Assembly: GCA_029339195.1 (NCBI GenBank)
Contig: JAPTJF010000079.1
Span: 1 to 64,000 of the forward strand
Source: Micractinium sp. NFX-FRZ
Lineage: Eukaryota > Chlorophyta > Trebouxiophyceae > Chlorellales > Chlorellaceae
Direction of reading: 5' to 3'
DNA: 64,000 nt
The notes beneath the pieces are model-generated. The model saw nothing but the letters and a program-made list of their open reading frames with translations. It was not told the origin of the DNA and did not search any database. Positions 52,748 through 62,488 of this stretch are shown here, piece by piece; the first letter of the stretch is position 1; every line of letters starts with the position of its first letter. The position numbers were made by a program, and so were the translations under genes.

Positions 52748-54042
52748 ATGGACGCCGCCATACGAAAAGAAATACAGATCAGAACACGCGTCGAGTCCAT
52801 GTGCGCTCCCCAGGCACTACTCCCGCCTCTTGCCGCCGCTCCGCCGCTACCTGCCGCTGGCCTGCACGATGCCACTCAGCGCCTCACACCCTGCCCCCAT
52901 CCGGCCTGCAGCTTCAACAAGCGTGAGCAGGACTTCCCCAGCAAGCTCGAGTTTGACGACTACTTGGAGGAGCGGGAGGACATCAGTGAGTGGGCAGGTG
53001 CAGGGCAAGGGCGGGCCGGAGGTCTGGGACGGGTGGGGCGGGGGGACAGCGGTGGTGGGGAGTGTGCAGGTGCTCACCTTGCTCAGCAGGCCTGCTTGCC
53101 ATGCACTCGTGCTGCTCGGTGTTCCTCCATTGGTCCATCCAATTTCCATGTGCCTGAGCCGCCTGCCTTTGCCCCGGTCCCTCTACTCCCTACCCGTGCA
53201 ACCCAATGGCCATGGCCTCTCCCCAACCCAACAAAAGGCCCCAATGTCAACCTTCCTGTCCCCCCTCACACCAAATTCAAAACCCTGGGTGCAGTTTTCA
53301 ACCTGGTGGAGGGCAGCGAAGCCGAGAAGAAGGCAGCGGAGGACAGGGTGGCAGAGTACCGGCGGCAGAACGCCGACAACATCATCCAAAACGAGGCTCT
53401 GCGGGCAGAGGAGCTGCGGCGGCGCGTGGCGGCAGCGGAGGAGGGCGCCGGGCAGGCAGGCACAAGCGGCACGGCGGCGGCGTTCCACGAGGGGCGGGAT
53501 GCAGAGCCTCACCAAGGGATGGAGTACACAGCGGCGCTGCCAGAGGCGGCAGCCGCAGCGCTGGGCACGTGCGTGGGCGGGGTGGGGCTGCTGCGTGGCT
53601 TGCTGAGCGGGGCAAAGCTGCATGCGTGTTTGGGGGAGTTGAGTTGAGGGTGCTACGGCTGCAGGGCATGCAGCAGCTGGCTGGTGGTTGCCTGATGGTG
53701 CCACAGCTGCTGCCCCTCCTACTGCCAGGCGTAGCCAGCCGCCCCCAGGCCCCCGCTGCGTGGTCCAATGCAGAGCGACCCACGAGCCGGCATACCAGCC
53801 CCACGTGCATGCCGCGTCACTCACTGCTCGCTCCCGCCTCCCCCATCTGAACATGCTGCAGGGCCCCGGCACCCATGCCAATGGGTGCGGCAGGCGCCGA
53901 CGGCAACCTGGCCACGGCGGCAGCTGGGCAACAGCTGTCGAGCGATGCGTGGCTGGCCATGGCGCTCGCCAGTGGCTGGCAGCAGTCCATGCCCAAACGC
54001 AAGGCGCTGGAGCAGGCGTTTGGCTCCGTCGTCGTCTTCTAA
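52748..54042 (+). CDS. MAT1: CDK-activating kinase assembly factor MAT1 (TFIIH)
   Basis: Four exons (52748-52800, 52912-52985, 53295-53568, 53862-54042) give about 193 residues. The MAT1 core reads RKEIQIRTRV, IFNKREQDFPSKLEFDDYLE, EREDIIFNLVEG, VAEYRRQNADNIIQNEALRA. It ends with SGWQQSMPKRKALEQAFGSV, the conserved C-terminal tail. MAT1 links CDK7 and cyclin H and anchors them to TFIIH. The animal and yeast proteins carry an N-terminal RING finger of about 60 residues; it is absent here, and no Cys-rich exon fits in the 194 bases upstream. From memory, land-plant MAT1 also starts just before this block, so this looks like the green-lineage form and not a truncation. The middle (residues ~95-130) is variable. 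Intron 1 donor GTGCGC is the best phase-consistent choice; reading through it would add a Pro/Ala-rich insert. Confidence 0.85.
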
Positions 54043-54990
54043 TGCCCCCTCCTTCCCGCTTCCTCTCCTCCTTTCCTCTCACCACTCCCCTCTCGCTACT
54101 TGCCCCACTGGTGGCTGCCTTGCCATCTGATGGGATACTCCAACCGCCACTTCCAACTCATACCTGTCTTACCTCACACCTGCCAAACTCCTGACTGCCA
54201 ATTTTCCTGGGCACAACCCCTGTTGCCGCCATTGTACCCCCAATCTGACCTAGTACTTCCCTCTGCACTGCTCAGCTCTGCTCCCTGTCTTTCAAAAAAC
54301 CCCTGTGCTTCCCCATGCATCACTGCCCATACGCTCTCCAGTTTGTAAGTCCGAGCCGCATCTTGCAGCGGCTGTGCCTGCGGAGGAGGAGCCAGCACAG
54401 GCAGGTGTGTCGAGCAATGGGGAGCAGCCTGGTGCCCCAGCGCTAGGCCGGAGCTCCCGCTGCTTGCCTGCCTGCCGCTGCCTGCCCGGCTGCCGTAAAT
54501 GCCGCTGCTGCGCTGCGCAAGCCGGCACTGACTCAGCGCAGCAGGAGCAGAACATGGGCAAGGTGCAGTGTGCATGGGGCCGTGGGAAAAGAGAGGCCAG
54601 GGCGAGATGGGGAGCATCAGCAGGTTGCTACAAGTGCAATTGAAATAAAGCAACAGCAGCGTCAAAGGTTCTAGACCCACCTGGAGGTGTGGAAGAGGAG
54701 GAGGCACTAATTTCCTTCCGACATTGCCAGGCGCCCCTTGCTATGGATGCCATGGTCATGACGTTGTGTTGGGTGCTTTGGCAGATGCTGCCATTAAACA
54801 ACATTTCGGTGGTTGCTGTGTCAATGTGCCGCCTGTGGTCAAACAGAGGCGGCCACAGCGGCTGCGGCTCGGTGCCGGGCGATGGCTGGCAGGCATACTG
54901 AGGGCGTGCAGTGACCAGACCTTTCGTGCCCTCCCTAAGACATCCTCGAAGCTTCATGTAAGTTTCACCTGAACTCTCGGATGTCGTTAA
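54043..54990. other. Intergenic after MAT1
   Basis: 948 bases without a supported exon. A TGTAA at 54344 probably ends MAT1 transcripts; the rest should hold the promoter of the next gene. A plus-strand frame around 54305-54643 is Cys/Ala-rich and unrecognisable. Confidence 0.35.
54344..54348 (+). terminator. TGTAA polyadenylation signal of MAT1
   Basis: TGTAA 302 bases after the MAT1 stop. Confidence 0.5.
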
Positions 54991-57114
54991 ATGTGGCGCC
55001 GCATGAGCAGCAGAAGGCGAGTGCTTTCCTCCTCGGTCTGCTCAGCCGCTCCATTGCGCCCCTCAGGCCCCTTGCTGTTGCTCAACCAGACGTCCGTCAT
55101 GAGCCGGCGGCAACACAAGCAGCCCCTCCCGGGCGCTGTGTGGGCCTCTCTCCCCCTCGACCTGGCGGCCCTGCTGCTCTCGCACCTGCGGCCGGCTGAC
55201 AAGCGGGCCCTGGCCCTGAGCTGCAGCTTTGCTCATGCGTGGGTGGCATCGCAGCGGCGATCCTTTCGAGTGCTTTTGACCGCCCAGTCAGACAGCCTGC
55301 AGCCAGTTCGGCAGCTCTCCAAGGCTCCTGCGATCCGCTCACTGCACCTGGTGCACGGAATCCAGGACGTGCATGAGGAGCCGCGGCTGCTCACCATCTG
55401 CGCCCGGCGCTTCACGCTGCCGCAGGTCGGGCACGCCGCCTGCCCACCCGCCGCCCGCCGAAGCTGCTGATTGCTCAACCCTCAACCCCACTGCGCTGAC
55501 CCTCTCATCCCTCTCCTGCAGCTGGAGAGCCTGTCGCTGGATGATGTTGCAATCACCAGCCGCATGCTCTCCTGCCTGGCGCGGCAGCTGCCCCGCCTCT
55601 CCACCCTCTCCCTGGCCACCTCCTCCGCCTGCCGCACCCACCGCATAAACGCGGATGGCTGCCTGGCAGAACTGCGCTCATGCGCCGCCCTGCGCTGCCT
55701 GTCAGTAGGTGGGTGCTGGGAATCGCGAGGCGACGAAGCGGGTGCTGCTTGTGAGGGCAGGGCAGGTACTGCCCCCATCCCCGGCCAAATGTGGCTTGCA
55801 CCCGCCTTTCTGCCCACTCTGCCTGTGCCCCACCGCTGTGCCCCACCTCCCCACCAACCCCTGTCCTGTTGCCTTGCGCACCTCCCACCCCACCCAGAGC
55901 CTGCCCTCTGCCGCTCACCTCGCCACCCACCCGCCAACACCCCCTGTGCAGTGAACATCCAGAGCGACCTCGGGCTGGATCAGCTGACACAACTGACCCA
56001 GCTGCGCCTCACGCTGCCAGACCACACACCGGACGTGAACGACCTGCCGCCGGGCGCCTTTGCAGAGTTTGTGTGAGTGCTTTTGCTCTGCTTGCATGGC
56101 GGGTGCTGGAGAATGAGGCTGCATGTGGGTGCTAGGGATAGCGGCTGTCAGCAAATGCGCCTTGCTCCCCTGGCGACAGGTTTTAGTGCACAGCTCCGCT
56201 CCTTTGAACTCTGTTGTTGCCCACCCACCCTGCTACTCTGTACACGCTCCCTGCACTGCGCCCACAATTCGTCTCCCCACCCCTCCTGTCTCCCCCCCGC
56301 AGCTGCGAGAACTGCGGCGACGTGCACGAGGAGGATTGGGGCGCCATGCTGCGGGCCCACACCGACTTTGCAGACCGCTGCACCGTGGGCCCCGCGCTGC
56401 GCGCGCTGGGCGGGCTGCAGAGGCTGGAGGTCAACTTCCAGGGGGAGTGCGAGCGGGTGAGCGGGTGCTGCTGGTTGTGAGTCGGGGTGGGGGTTAGGTG
56501 GGCAGGGGCCTGAGCAGTGCGTGCTTGCCTGGGTGGTCTTAACTGCGCTGCGCAGTTGGCGGAAGGGTTTGCCCTTGCCCCTTCCACTTCACTTCGTGCT
56601 GAACATTTTGGCGCCGACTGCGCCGTGGCCTCCCTGTGCATGCCCGCCCAGCCGCAGCGGCCCCCCGACCCCTCTCCTCTGTTCCTGCCCAGCCCGCTGC
56701 TCCGTGCACACATTTATGCAGTGCTCAAGATTGCGGGGTGGACGGTCCATGAATTCCCCAACACCCCTCCTCATCCCTAGCCCTATGCTCCTGGCCCCAC
56801 CCCTTGGTGCCCTGCAGATCAATGCCGTGCTCAACGTGCTGGACCTGGCCGGCCCCGGAGCGGCGCTGCCGGGCCTCACACACCTGCTGCTGCTCAACGC
56901 CAGCCGGCTGGACTACAATGCCACACTGCTGGCTGCGTTCAACTTGCTGCCTGGCTTGGGACAGCTGGAAATAGAGTTTGAGGGAGGGCACTCGCTGTAC
57001 ATGCACTGGCCCGGGTGGGGCGCCAAGGATGCGGCGGGGCGGGCGGTGGAGCTGCGTATGCGCAGCGGGCGGCGGTGGGTGCTCGAGCGCACGCTGCCCG
57101 CGGCAGAGGAGTAG
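54991..57114 (+). CDS. F-box/leucine-rich-repeat protein
   Basis: Five exons (54991-55425, 55522-55708, 55952-56072, 56303-56456, 56818-57114) keep phase. From 54991 the product has 397 residues; from the internal ATG at 55099 it has 361. The F-box is VWASLPLDLAALLLSHL then LALSCSFAHAWVASQRRSFR. LRR-like strands follow: IRSLHLVHG, LESLSLDDV, LSTLSLATS, LTQLRLTLPD, LQRLEVNFQG, LTHLLLLNAS and LGQLEIEFEG. A small Cys-containing insert (CENCGDVHEED) opens exon 4. It is probably a substrate adaptor of an SCF ubiquitin ligase. The Arg/Ser-rich leader from 54991 (MWRRMSSRRRVLSSS) is not needed for the F-box, so the start at 55099 is also reasonable. Confidence 0.78.
56710..56745 (+). repeat. Possible exon echo of the F-box/LRR exon at 56818
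   Basis: The segment tttatgcagtgctcaagat resembles the exon start atcaatgccgtgctcaacgt. Short and weak. Confidence 0.4.
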
Positions 57115-58273
57115 GCAGAGCAGGCAGGCATGACGCCAGCGTGCAACACAGTCTCTTATCCCCCCCATGCATGCTGCATTCGGTCTCCCCCCGCTTCCAA
57201 CTGCTGTGGTGAGCACCCACCCTCGTGTTCAGGGCATGTGTGCCTTCCAGTGATCGGTGATTATTTGTGAACATGAGTCAGCCTCACAAGATGCTTGCAG
57301 AGTGACAACATACTGTATGTGTGTAAGATAAATGTGTAGTACAAGCGTGCGCAAAGCACATGGCCAGTGGTTGTGGAGTGGGCCGCACTTGCCCTCAGAG
57401 CTAGCAAGGTCAGCATGACGGCTACACAGGCACATGGCCGCTGCCGCCGCCTGGCGCCCCTTGCCGCCAGCGGTTCTTCCCGGCCGAGAGAGGCTTCTTC
57501 TCGTCGCCCGCCGGCCTGAGCTTGCCACCCTCCTGCTACGTTTGGCAGTAGCGTCCCGCCCAAGCAGCCCCATCGCACGAGTACGGCCAGCGCACCTGGC
57601 AGGTGGTGACCGGTGGTGCGCCCAGCATGCCTGCACCGTGCACTGTGCACAACACTTTTGAGTGGTTCTCACCATACATGCCTTGTTTGTAAGGTGCCAA
57701 GTCCCTGTGTGTCGAAGGCTCAGATTACAGGCAGCAGCGCAGCGGGCGACTGGGGGGGTCGGGTTTTCTGGGCTACTATTGAGCGCTGCCTGCTTGCTTG
57801 TTGGTGCAAGAATCGTTTGAGAGGACATGTGCATGTGCCCACAGTTTTATAACAGAGTACCCATCAGGGGTAGAGGCTCACAAGTGAGGGGGAGATGGGA
57901 AACCCGTTTGGGCGCTCCTTTGTAGCCGTGCGCCTCCGTCGCTGCCGCTGACGAGGCGGGCTCCCTTTGTTCCGCAGGAGATGTCATGTGTGCACTGAGA
58001 ATACCTGGAAAACGAGGAGCAAGCTCTTGAAAGAGTTGGACAGGGCAGACCCCGGCTAACAGGCCCCTCCAAGGGGGTGGGTCGGCAGTCTGGCAGCGGC
58101 GGCATTAGCCGCCGCCAGCCTGGCTGTCGCGTATCACCCCCCAGTCACCCACGCGTGTCAACTTCTTCTTTTTCTTCTTCGCGGAGGCTGTTCCCCGTGT
58201 TGCTGCATATCACTGCTATAGTTGTGCCGCAACCACAGCTCTGCACGACTCGCCGCTGCACGACCACAGCGCA
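57115..58273. other. Intergenic, no gene recognised
   Basis: A TGTAA at 57322-57326 probably ends the F-box/LRR transcript. Open frames on both strands between 57260 and 57850 have no motifs or splice-consistent structure. A pyrimidine tract lies at 58160-58182, before the next gene. Confidence 0.35.
57322..57326 (+). terminator. TGTAA polyadenylation signal of the F-box/LRR gene
   Basis: TGTAA 208 bases after the stop at 57114. Confidence 0.5.
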
Positions 58274-59503
58274 ATGGCGGGCTCCCCGACCTGGGTTGGC
58301 TGGCTGTCTGGGTTGCTCTCAAGCATGTTGCCATTTCCCCTTGCACCCAGCACGCACGACGCTATCCTGGAGGAAAAGCGCGCTACCGCTGTGCTCATCA
58401 AAGAGCTGCGCAAGCCGCCGGGCCAGAGAAATGAGGAGCTGGTGCACGTGCTGCGTGTCGACAGCCGCAGGCGCCAGCTGATGAACCTACAGGTGGGGCT
58501 CTGTAGTTGTGGCGGCGACGGCCCGGCAGTCGCGCCGCACAGTAAAAAAGTGTGCACGTTGAGAGGTTGCCCCCGCCACCCAAAGGTCAACAGGGTTTGC
58601 GATCATGGGTGACTTGCATTGACCTGCGTGCAAAGCTCTAGTTTCTAAAGGCAGCATTCTCTCGCTCGCCGTTGACCTGCTTGCACCAGGATGTAGCTTA
58701 ATGCACCGGACGCTTTCCTGCCTTGCAGGCCAGGGCGCGCACGGTGGCCCACAACGCCGCCATCTTTGAGCAGCCCTGTGACCGAGAGTGCTGCGCAGCT
58801 GCTGGTTGGGTGCAGCGGCGTGTGGCTGCGTCGTACCGAGCTGTGGCACACTACTATCGCCAGTGTATCCAGCAGGTGGGGCTTGGGATGTGGGGAAGCG
58901 CCGGCAAAGGTCGCCTGCCTGCCTGCCTGCTCCTGCCCCCCAGCTCGGCGACCTGCACATGATCGCTGCCCAATCACCAGTCCGTCCTTCATTCCCAGGG
59001 ATTGCCTCATCAGCAGGACCATTCCTTGACCTGCCCCGCCGCAGGCAATAGAGGAGCTGGCCGCAGCAGAGGCGCGGCGCATGCCTGCCATTGCATCTCG
59101 GCCCGCCTTGCGCCTCGACCTGCCCGAGGCGCTGCAGCAGCAGCCACCGCGCCTGGACATGTGCAGCGTGTGTGCAGGGCGATTTGAGCAGGTGGGCTGA
59201 TAAGAGGCGTGGGGTGTTGGAGGTGGCGAGCTGGGCTGTGTGATGTGGGTTTGCTGTCAAGACCAAGCAAATCGGGTTGCGGCCTGGTGAGCATGTGCTG
59301 TCAACCTTCTCAGAGCCTCTTGCCCTTTCCTCTTGCAGGCAGAGGTGAGGGAGATTGGCTGCAGGGAGCATGAAAGGTCCAGCAGGAGCAGTACCGGACG
59401 AGGGGCATGGAGGCTGCGCCTGGTGCCAGCGCTGCCAGCCGGGGGGCGGCAGGGGCAGCAGTGGCAGCAGCAGAGCTGCCTGTGGCGGAGGCCCAGCAGC
59501 AGA

Positions 59504-59536
<33 letters not shown>

Positions 59537-59775
59537 AGGGCCAGCAGCAGCACCAGCAGCAGGGCCAGCAGCAGCGCCAGCAGCAGGGCCAGCAGCAATG
59601 CGGTGGCGCCAACATCAATGTCGGCGATGCAGAGGGCGCACCGGCCACTCCCAAGCAGCCGCCACTGCCACTGCAGCAGCAGCAGCACACCTCTTCAGAC
59701 CAGGAGCAGGAGCAGCAGCAGGAGTGGGATGCAGCGGACGAGCGGCGGCTGCCGCTGCCAGAGGCGCAGCGGTAG
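58274..59775 (+). CDS. Unrecognised protein with Gln-rich C-terminus
   Basis: Three exons are well formed (58274-58492, 58729-58875, 59045-59191; all phase 0) and encode helical, charged sequence: HDAILEEKRATAVLIKELRK, ARARTVAHNAAIFEQPCDRE, YRAVAHYYRQCIQQ, AIEELAAAEARRMPA, and a CxxC pair in LDMCSVCAGRFEQ. I do not recognise a family. The last exon is ambiguous. A weak acceptor before 59377 gives VQQEQYRTRGMEAAP and a Gln-rich tail that ends at 59775 with AADERRLPLPEAQR. The better-looking acceptor before 59339 gives a Ser/Arg frame that runs to 59824. The Gln frame looks more protein-like. The coordinates use it. The start ATG is the first in frame, but an upstream exon is possible. Confidence 0.5.
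59493..59600 (+). repeat. 15-bp-period CAG/GGC repeat
   Basis: Tandem units of the type cagcagggccagcag, seven or so, with single-base variants. One frame encodes QQQGQ repeats, another SSRAS repeats. Confidence 0.85.
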
Positions 59776-59889
59776 CAGCAGCAGGCGCTGCCTTTACACT
59801 GCTTTCTTGTCTTATTTGTTTTGATTTTCTTCAGCCTGTATTGTTCATTCACCGGCCACCCTTGACCCTGGGCCCTGCTTGGGTGCCCC

Positions 59890-60105
59890 CTCCCCCGCTC
59901 CAGGCTCTCTATCCTCTCCGCCCTGCACCCCGCACACAACGCTCTCTTATCCTCACCACCCCTCCCATCACGCTCTCGTGGTGAGGATAGGACAGCGCCC
60001 TCCCCACATCACGCTCTCCTATCCTCACCGCCCCGCACCCAATGCTCGCATTACCTCACCTCACCTCTCATCACGCTTCCGCGAACCTGCACACAACGCT
60101 CGCCA
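59890..60105. repeat. Degenerate tandem repeat with one inverted unit
   Basis: Units of the type cacgctctcctatcctcacc recur at about 59905, 59940, 60008 and, weaker, 60035 and 60070. A reverse-complement piece (gtggtgaggatagga) lies near 59980, so one arm can pair with its neighbour to form a hairpin. Confidence 0.7.
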
Positions 60106-60330
60106 CCGCTTTCCATCCGCTCCTGCGCTTGCACCTCCTTACTGCGGTCGTCTGAACCGTTATCATCAATCCGTCCTCCTCTTTGGTGAAGTGCACCGCT
60201 GCTCCCATGCCAAACCTGCACCTGCCCCCCGTGTGCCTGAGCAGCAACGCCACTGCGCTTCCCGGCGCCAGCGCTCGGCTGCATGTTTGGAGCGGATGTC
60301 ACTCGTGTGCAGTGGCCCTGCTTAGGCACC

Positions 60331-60335
60331 TGTAA
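60331..60335 (+). terminator. Possible TGTAA signal
   Basis: First plus-strand TGTAA after the gene at 58274-59775; 556 bases from its proposed stop. Confidence 0.3.
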
Positions 60336-60644
60336 AGCTCCATGCACATGCGCTGAGATGGCCTCTTGGGAACGCATGAAGCAGCGGCGGTTTGCGCATG
60401 TGGCGCGCCTGTTCCTCTGTTGGTGCCTGTTCGTCTCCGTGCAGCGAGAGAAGCCTGCGCCTTGCCCCATGCCCTGCCTCCGTGTCGTTAACGCCTCCCA
60501 GCCATAAGCATCAGAGCCTGCCAGGCCACTGACGCGTCCCTGCCCTATGAACGCCTCTGAGCATGCAATCGAACGCCAACCAGTTGTTGGCAGTCGCCGC
60601 TGCCCAGCACCGGCACCCGCCGTCGAAGCACAGCAGTCAGGAGC

Positions 60645-61496
60645 GTGTGCCTGTGCGTCCCTTCCTCTCCTCCGTGCTGGCATCTGCCTGCGGCCTCCGA
60701 GACAAGCTGTGCTGTGCGGGTCGGAGCGCGCAACAAGGCCAGAATCAAGTCATCACATGATGGCATATCATGGCTCAGTGCCAGTAGTGTACTTGTTGAC
60801 ACATTTTCTGGATGCTCGTGCGGAGACATTGAAGCAGATGACAAACAATGGGAGCGGGCCCGAGGAGGCAGAAAGCATGCCAAGGTGGCCTGCCACACAG
60901 CAGCAGCAGGAGCAGCAGCAGCAGAGGGGGACGTGAACAGAGCAGGCTGCGAGCAGTGGCCGCCCCCCAGAACCCTTGCAGCTGGGCAGCCCCCAGCGCG
61001 GCCAGGCACCTGCCGGCAAGGGGTGCGATGCCAGCCCTCCTCAGAGCCCAGCTGCAAGTGCGCTGCGATTTTGCCGACCTGCAGCAGCAAGGGGAGCAGC
61101 AGCCGGGGGCAGTGTGTGAGCAGGAGAGCCCCGCTGGCAGCGCAGTCGGTGAAGCCCCAGCAGCCTGTGGAGCGGCAAGCAGATGGCGCATGCGAGCTGC
61201 AGGCAGCGGAGCAGGGCACCCAGACTGCGGCACTGCAGCTGCAAGCAGGTCAGCAGCAAGAGCAGCAGCTTCCACTGGCAGAGGGCAGCCGGGAGGCTGC
61301 CCTGGAGGCCACCTCCCAACATGTGGGAGGTGGGGCTGGCACAGTCACAGCATGATGATGCTGCATGCGCTCCACCAGGGGCAGCAGGTGGCCAGGCTCA
61401 GGGCGCACCTGCAGGAGGCGCGAACATCGTGCCGAGAGGCGCATGCACAGCTGGAAGCTCTGCGGCAGCGGGCGGAGGGCGCATGGCTTGGTAGGA
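60645..61496 (+). CDS. Partial coiled-coil coding region
   Basis: A frame without an ATG runs to about 61330 and ends in helical, Gln-rich sequence (ELQAAEQGTQTAALQLQAGQ). A short intron (donor GTGGGG near 61332, acceptor CACCAG near 61378) joins it in phase to GQQVARLRAHLQEARTSCRE and HAQLEALRQRAEGAW, a clear coiled coil, which stops at a GTAGGA donor near 61495. The beginning and the end are missing. It may be a fragment of an unrecognised gene or a pseudogene. Confidence 0.3.
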
Positions 61497-61819
61497 TTAG
61501 AAGAACGCCTGGCAGTAGGGGGAGAGGCACTGGCAGAGCCAATTTGCTGCATGCTTGGCCATCTCAGCGTTGAGATTATCCTTATGGCGCGGGACCGGGC
61601 GGGGGCAGGCACAGGGTGGGGTCAACAGGTGTTGTGCAGAACGCGAGGTCGGGAGGGGAGGCGCAGCCTGAGCCCAGGAAAGCAGCACACGCAGGGCCCC
61701 CTGACCGCTCCCAAGTCCCACCTCCCCCTGCTTGTTCTTCGGCTCACCTCCACCATATGGCCAGGGCCCCAGGCACCTGCCCCGTTGGCTTCCCAGACTC
61801 CCAGCCCGCCCCCCTCTCA

Positions 61820-62342
61820 CCTGCGCCAGCAGCACGCGCAGCCGGTTCTAGAAGATCTGCTTGCGCGCCTTGGCCTCCACCACCTTTTTCATGGGGTGTG
61901 ACGTCGATGGAGCGCAGCTCCTCGCGCGCCGCAGCATACTCCTCAGAAGTGTACTGTTGTTCAAGGAAGGGGTGGGGTGGGGTGGGTGGGGGAACAAGGG
62001 GTGAGCAGCAGCAGCAACAGCAGGTGGGCAAGAGGGGGCAGGAGGCCGGCAGAATGCTCCTCAGCCGTGCGCTGCAAACGGAGGGAACATCGGGCGGCAT
62101 AGCGCCTTAGGCAGGGGGTGAAAGGATGCAACACCAAACTGGGGGCCGGCCAAAGAATGAGGGCGCAGAAGCTGGCACTGTCGGGGCGCAACGGGCTGGG
62201 CAGCGCAAGGCACAGATGCCGGCAGCAGCAACACAGGGCTGGCCGAGGGCACCCCCAGAACCCCTGCCACCCCACCTGCTGCTGCGGCCGCATGAACCAC
62301 GGCTCACCCTCCACAAACCACTTGAGCAGGCGAGTGTCATGG
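61820..62342 (-). pseudogene. SPB1: SPB1-like rRNA methyltransferase C-terminal fragment, broken
   Basis: Two exon-like blocks (62342-62276 and 61953-61820) match the linker near the C-terminus of SPB1, the nucleolar FtsJ-type methyltransferase: LLKWFVEGEPWFMRPQQQ, then YTSEEYAAAREELRSIDVTP, then KKVVEAKARKQ. The last two pieces are in different frames: one extra base lies at the C run before ATGAAAAAGG. A TAG follows the KQIF, four codons after the KARK motif. Neither the methyltransferase domain nor the rest of the C-terminal domain is nearby. This is a decayed fragment unless the breaks are assembly errors. Confidence 0.65.
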
Positions 62343-62488
62343 CTGCGGGCAGCACGGGGGGCATGAGTGCACGATAGTTGCATACGAGAAGTGGTGTGGT
62401 GCGAAGGGTGGGTCGTGCGCGGGGTGCGACGGCGCGCCCGAGGAGGCGAATGCTTGCCGAGCTGGCCTGTCGCACAGCAGCACGAGCG

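Noticed and set aside
52748..52926. MAT1 read-through of intron 1 (Pro/Ala-rich insert)
   Set aside because: Splicing at GTGCGC/CTGCAG restores the contiguous MAT1 motif before NKREQDFP; the insert resembles no MAT1.
57260..57850. Open frames on both strands between the F-box/LRR gene and the Gln-rich gene
   Set aside because: No motif, no phase-consistent exon joining, and base composition like the surrounding non-coding DNA.
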